A DNA stretch of 64,000 nt, taken from Gordius sp. MW1. Its lineage: Eukaryota > Nematomorpha > Gordioida > Gordea > Gordiidae. Within the stretch, counting starts at the first letter, position 1; each line of letters starts with the position of its first letter. Where the stretch lies: positions 28,830,001-28,894,000 of the forward strand of contig OZ038526.1 of assembly GCA_964036665.1 (NCBI GenBank), read 5' to 3'. Below are positions 59,423 through 64,000 of the stretch, piece by piece. A program made the position numbers and the translations under genes. The notes beneath the pieces were generated by a model, which saw only the letters and a program-made list of their open reading frames with translations, was not told where the DNA came from and ran no database searches.

Positions 59423-60694
59423 ATGTTTTTTTTAACTCAATTCGAGTTATTCCTTAGGAGTAATAAGGCGGAGACAGATGAGCAAAAAGCGGCTCTATTA
59501 TTAACCAACCTCGAGGGGGATGCATTCCATTTAATTCTAGAGGATAGACCGCAAGAGTTGACAGGGATGACATATGAAGAAGCGAAAGAGCGATTAAAGA
59601 AGTTATTCCAAAAGAGCCCTTGTAGGAGAGCAAAGAGACACGAATTCTCAAAGATGCGACAAGGCCAGGGAGAGTCAATAGACGCGTACGCTAATAGACT
59701 CAAGGCCGGAGCTAACAGCTGCAACTTCGGAAACGAAGAGTTGCAAAACAGAATCGTCGACCAATTTATTATAGGATTGCGCGATAGAAGCTTACAGGCG
59801 AGACTATTATCAGAAGATGATATCAAATGGGACCGCCTACGAGAACTGGCGTTAACGGCCGAGACAATAGAAAGGGGGCTAAGCACCTTGCAGGACGGGT
59901 CCGAAGAGGCGTGGAGCGTGGTGGCGAGACGAGAAGCGTGGACTGGACCGGTCCGGATTCCCAGGTTAAACCATGCTTTAGATGTGTTAACAGTTGACTT
60001 ATACATTAATAACGATTTGTTCCAATTTATCTTCGATACGGGCGCTACGGTGTCGATCATAGCGGCGCGAATATGGGCGAAGGAGATCCCACGCAACAAA
60101 GAGCCCGTCCCGACCGTATACGCGTACGGCCACGAGGAGATAAAGATCGTAGCCAAGGTGCAAGTCGATGTCCGAATAAGTAACACGAGGAAACAGCTAT
60201 CGTTATTGCTAGCAGACGTAACGGGGCCGCCGTTGTGCGGGATCGATTGGATACAGGAGTTCGAGCCCGAAATCTGGCGTCAAATACGTTGGAACTCGAG
60301 GGCTGCGGCGGAACGGTTCGCGGTCAATTACGTAGAAAGACCGAAAGACACCAAGGCCGCGATCCAGCACGTGATGAATCGATGGGGTGGCCAGCAAGAC
60401 GAACTCCCACAAGCGGTGAAGGGAATAACGGTGGAGGTGCCGTTAAAAGAGGGCATAGAGCCCGTATTTATCCCCGCTCGAAAGGTTCCGATGGCGTGGA
60501 AGAAAGAAGTAGAAGAAGAGCTGGATAAATGGGTCAAGGCCGGGGTGATTGAACCAATCGATTTCTCAAGATGGGCCAGCCCAGTGGTACCCGTGAAAAT
60601 AAGCGATGGAACTCTGCGATTATATATAGACTACCGGTTTACGATAAATCGCAAGGGTTGTTGTACCCGTTACCCAAAATCGACGACTTGTTAA
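59423..60694 (+). pseudogene. Gag, protease and start of reverse transcriptase (gypsy)
   Basis: A 423-codon frame begins at an ATG right before a run of eight T. An upstream ATG at 59392 is in another frame and runs into it, so a slip in the T run is likely. The gag part (to about residue 165) has typical gypsy helices but no zinc knuckle. The protease carries FDTGATVS near residue 208. Palm-start residues of reverse transcriptase (AGVIEPIDFSRWASPVV) appear near residue 385, then the frame is lost at about 60650. Confidence 0.85.
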
Positions 60695-61164
60695 ATAAAC
60701 TTGATAATGCGTGCTATTTTACGAAGCTAGACCTTACGAACGCGTACCTACAGCTCGAATTAGGGCCAGAGACGAGCCAACGATTGACTATCTCGACGCA
60801 CAAGGGCCTATTTAAAGTTAACCGGATGCCGTTCGGTTTAAATTGTGCCGCGGCCATTTTTCAAAAGGCAATGGACCAAATATTAGGAGGCATGGAAGGG
60901 GTTGCGGTTTACATCGACGATATCTTAATTGCAGGGGAGACGGAAGAAATTCACAACGAGAGGTTACTCAAGGTACTAGAAACGTTACAAAAGTGGGGGT
61001 TCGTGCCGAACATTGCCAAGAGTATCTTGTGGGCGAAGGAAGTAACCTTTCTGGAATACGTAATAAGTAACAAGGGGATTCGAATCAACGACAATAAAGC
61101 CGAATTAGTCAAGCAGTGGAAAAACTTAACTAACAAAAACGAAATAAGGTCTTCCTTGGGTTAA
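60571..61164 (+). pseudogene. Reverse transcriptase, central part (gypsy)
   Basis: The frame holds YPLPKIDDLL, FTKLDLTNAYLQLEL, MPFGLNCAAAIFQ and the catalytic box VYIDDIL near 60910. It overlaps the end of the previous frame and is shifted from it. It stops at 61162-61164, where another shift leads to the connection and RNase H part. Confidence 0.88.
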
Positions 61165-61226
61165 CAACATACTTTTCAAAGTTCATTAAGGACTACGCCA
61201 AAATCATACACCCGATTCAGAAACTC

Positions 61227-61841
61227 ATGAAAAAGAACGTGATGTACCACTGGGGTGAAAAACAGCAAGGAGCATTTGAAGCTATCAAGTCCGCGCTTAC
61301 GAAAGCCCCCTTTCTGGCGTACTTCAATGGAGAGTGGGAGACCGGCCTGGTCGTAGACGCCTCGGGTACGGGGTTAGGGGCCATCTTACAGCAACGAGCA
61401 CCAGGAGAGAATTGGAGAGTGGTGGCCTATGCGTCAAGAGCATTAAACGATAGCGAAAGCCGGTATTCGACGATCGAACGAGAGGCCCTTGCGGTGGTGT
61501 ATGGACTAAAAAAGTTCAACGAATATGTACAAGGACGAAGCGTTACTATCATGACGGATCATAGACCGCTTATATATATATTCGATCAGAGCAAAAGGGG
61601 CAAGGAACAATGGTCACCACGCCTAACCAGGTGGGCGCTCATGGTATCAGGCTATACGACCAAGTTCGAATACAACAAGGGAACCGAAAACGCGGCAGAT
61701 TTCTTGTCTAGAAATCCGAACGAACACGCGTATCAGGTTAGCGAGGAAATACCAGAGGACTCGATGAATCCGTTTATATCATTGGACGTGGTAAAACAAC
61801 ACACCTTGGAGGATCCGGGGCTGCGGCAATTAAAAGAGTGA
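61227..61841 (+). pseudogene. RNase H region (gypsy)
   Basis: It shows VVDASGTGLGAIL, VVAYASRALNDSE, STIEREALAVV and MTDHRPL, the Ty3/gypsy RNase H series with its acidic residues present. It ends at a stop before the integrase frame. Confidence 0.88.
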
Positions 61842-61862
61842 ATTAGGGGTAAACAAAATACA

Positions 61863-63070
61863 ATGGTCACGTGTGGGCTAAGACGCATTTACGAAAAACA
61901 CCTGCCAAAGTTACATGAAGCCAAAAGCATAATATATTACAAAGGGGGACGAATATTAATTCCGGCGAAGTTACGAAGAGTGGTACTCCAAAGTCTACAT
62001 AGAGGCCACGTAGGTATCAAGCGAATGCAAGAAGTGGCGCGGCAGTATACATGGTGGCCGACTCTTGACGATGACTTATTGAGCGTAGCGAAAGGGTGCT
62101 GGAGTTGCAATTACACGGCTGCGGCGGCGAAGAGGGCACCATTGATAGAGTGTCAACCTAGCCATAAACCATGGGTTCAAGTACATGTCGATATCATGGG
62201 TCCTCTCAAGGGTAAGTCATACCTCGTGATGGTGGACAATAGCTCGAAATGGGTAGAGGTGTTTAAATTAGAAGACACCACGGCGACAACCGTTATAAAA
62301 AAACTGGCCGAAACGTTCGCTAGATTTGGAAATCCACCTTGGTTAATATCAGATAACGACCCACAATTCAAAGGGCGGGAGTTACAGAACTTTTGCAAGT
62401 CGAGGGGAATTAACGATGGACAGCTCCTTACCATCCGGCGTCGAACGGGTTGGCAGAAAGATACGTACGATTAATTAAAGAAGCCATCGTTAGGAACGAG
62501 TCGGAAGTAGGGCTGAGTAGATTTTTGGAAAACTACAGATCTACAAAACACCCCGCAACCAATAAAAGCCCGGCAGAGATGATGCTGAAAAGAAGGATGC
62601 GAACCGAATGGAAGATTTTGAGGGAAACCGTACCACAACAATGGGTAGAGACCGGGAACCCGCGGACGTTTAACGTAGGAGACTTGGTTTGGGTGCGCAT
62701 GTTTCTGGGTCCAAGCAAATGGGTAGAAGGCACGATAAAAGCCAAGCATGGTAGTCGGTCCTACGATGTATGGGCACAGGGAAGAAATCACCACCGACAC
62801 GTGGATCAAGTAAGGAAACGGAAAATCCTGAATTGGACCACTCTGGGACAAGAGAACGGGTGGCCACAAAGAATGTCATCAGAAAGGGAAGAGGGAACAA
62901 GCGCTTCAAGAGAACAAATACAAAACAGGGGAACAAGTACCACAAGAGATCAAATGCAAAACCAGTCAGGAACGCCTAGAGAAGAACCTAGATACCCGCA
63001 GCGTAGTCGAAAACCGCCAGCATTCCTTAAGGATATTGTCTGTGAAAAGGGGGGAACTGTAGAGAGGTAA
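61863..63070 (+). pseudogene. Integrase in two shifted frames (gypsy)
   Basis: The first frame (61863-62474) has the HHCC zinc finger (LHRGHVG, then CWSC), the catalytic core aspartates in HVDIMGP and ISDNDPQF, and then loses frame near 62440. The second (62450-63070) continues with AERYVRLIKEA, which should carry the last acidic residue, and a basic C-terminal tail that runs into the 3' LTR. The break falls between the second and third catalytic residues. Confidence 0.87.
63044..63057 (+). promoter_or_regulatory. Polypurine tract of the gypsy element
   Basis: GAAAAGGGGGGAAC directly precedes the 3' LTR, as expected for plus-strand priming. Confidence 0.75.
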
Positions 63071-63220
63071 GTGCCTCAGGGGATATGTTGTTTACCGTTG
63101 TGTTGTCAATCTAATTATCGTTAATTGGTATGTATTATATACGTTGGATATACACGTTTTTACTCACTTTTCTATTTTTGTATCACTTCGAAACCTCTCT
63201 CTAGTAAATAAAGATTCCCA
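63058..63220 (+). repeat. 3' LTR of the gypsy element
   Basis: 163 bp, TGTAGAGAGG to GATTCCCA, one difference from the 5' LTR. Confidence 0.92.
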
Positions 63221-63239
63221 CTAAAGCACTTATGAAGCC

Positions 63240-64000
63240 TGCGTCAGATTGCATCCACTATGAGAACAACACAATGATCAATATTAGATGAAAGCAAGCG
63301 GATTTATGGTGGTTAAAGCGAAGACTGTATTAAAATTATTTAGATATTGTACAAAGTTTAATATAAATGCAAATATGGTAATAATAAGAAACACCAAATT
63401 TCTAAAGGTTGGCCAAAAGTTGTTTGACAAAAGATAACAAGATGAGCGCTGATATTAATGGAAGACTGAATTCTAAGGAAGAAGAAAGTTTGTACTAATT
63501 ACGAAGTTGAGGGCTTCAAAACGTCAGATGAAAGTCATATATAGAGAAATCGTTACACAAGACACCACAATCGTGTGATTATTGAAGTTTTCAAGAAAGA
63601 GGCCGATTTTGTCAAAACAATAAATTGTAATAGGAAAATTTGACCCAGCAGACTAAATCTTAAAAGCGCATAGGTCCGGACAACTTACCGATGGGAGGTT
63701 CAAAAGCGTTAGGATATATGGCTGTTCAAATCCTCGCATGATATTTTAGAGAAATTGGGCAAACTGCTTAACGTGTAGAAGGATAGCTATGTATCGATAT
63801 ACAAGACGAAAAGTTATATCCAAGTTTGTAACAACTATAGAGGGATAGAGTCACACTTTCGGAGTTTGTGAAAAAAGATAAGATGTTATTGGGTTTGGTG
63901 ATAATTCGAGGGAGCAAATTCAGTTTTATGTCTGAGAATACCGACAATAACAGAGGCCTTAAACAGTGCTAGAAAAATAATGAATTGGGGAAAATACGGT
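63240..64000 (+). pseudogene. RTE-like LINE reverse transcriptase relic
   Basis: Broken plus-strand frames recall the pre-catalytic part of RTE-like reverse transcriptases, for example IGPDNLPMGGSKALGYMAVQ near 63672 (equal to the GPDGIP-type motif) and further weak matches to 64000. Many stops are present. It runs off the window. Confidence 0.55.

Larger units (their letters stand above)
59195..63220 (+). mobile_element. Ty3/gypsy LTR retrotransposon, full length but frameshifted
   Basis: Two direct LTRs of 163 bp (59195-59357 and 63058-63220) run TG to CA and differ at one position. A primer binding site lies 11 nt after the 5' LTR and a purine tract just before the 3' LTR. The interior has gag, protease, reverse transcriptase, RNase H and integrase in the order of Ty3/gypsy. 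At least four breaks in frame separate the pieces, and gag lacks a CCHC knuckle. No matching short duplication flanks the LTRs. At 4.0 kb it is shorter than a typical gypsy element. Confidence 0.92.

Noticed and set aside
59437-60186. 249-codon minus-strand open frame opposite the gypsy gag
   Set aside because: It is the antisense shadow of the gag-protease frame, which carries clear family motifs; the minus frame has none.

Overview
The window is eukaryotic nuclear DNA from an animal, most likely an arthropod and probably an insect. It is very AT-rich and repeat-laden, and its genes are split by GT-AG introns. The proteins look like insect orthologues of Lin-7, ATP synthase subunit d, SGT and TOM1. 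I cannot name the species. A striking trait is the size of many introns: nine of those I could place are only 34-40 nt long.

Six multi-exon genes were rebuilt by hand from splice sites, reading phase and family knowledge. All six close in frame. They are: (1) a secreted protein with two DUF3011-like domains, 5104-7297, minus; (2) the L27-PDZ scaffold Lin-7/Veli, 15741-17924, plus; (3) the BMP antagonist Noggin, 35571-37190, plus; (4) mitochondrial ATP synthase subunit d, 42340-43018, plus; (5) the TPR co-chaperone SGT, 47017-51601, plus; (6) the VHS-GAT adaptor TOM1, 53104-57635, minus. SGT and TOM1 converge tail to tail. A kelch-domain fragment lies at 20559-20762, minus, and an unrecognised open frame at 3780-4046, minus.

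Most of the rest is transposons. At least fifteen hAT-type elements or MITEs can be delimited by terminal inverted repeats (TIRs), mostly with 8-bp target duplications. They fall into about eight families and several are nested. Two still carry recognisable pieces: a BED finger, and hAT dimerisation domains. A piggyBac-like foldback with TTAA duplications sits inside a hAT-like element inside an SGT intron. A pogo-like MITE sits inside another hAT element. A hAT element splits an RTE-like LINE relic at its reverse transcriptase catalytic motif. An almost intact-looking but frameshifted Ty3/gypsy element with near-identical LTRs occupies 59195-63220, an older gypsy relic 44540-45869, and more LINE relics lie at 58640-58930 and 63240-64000.

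The segment 19.0-26.1 kb is a large cluster of small hairpin-forming repeats in alternating orientation, bounded by inverted arms about 6 kb apart, with tRNA-like pieces and the kelch fragment inside. It is the least explained structure in the window. No CRISPR array, rRNA or intact tRNA gene was found.
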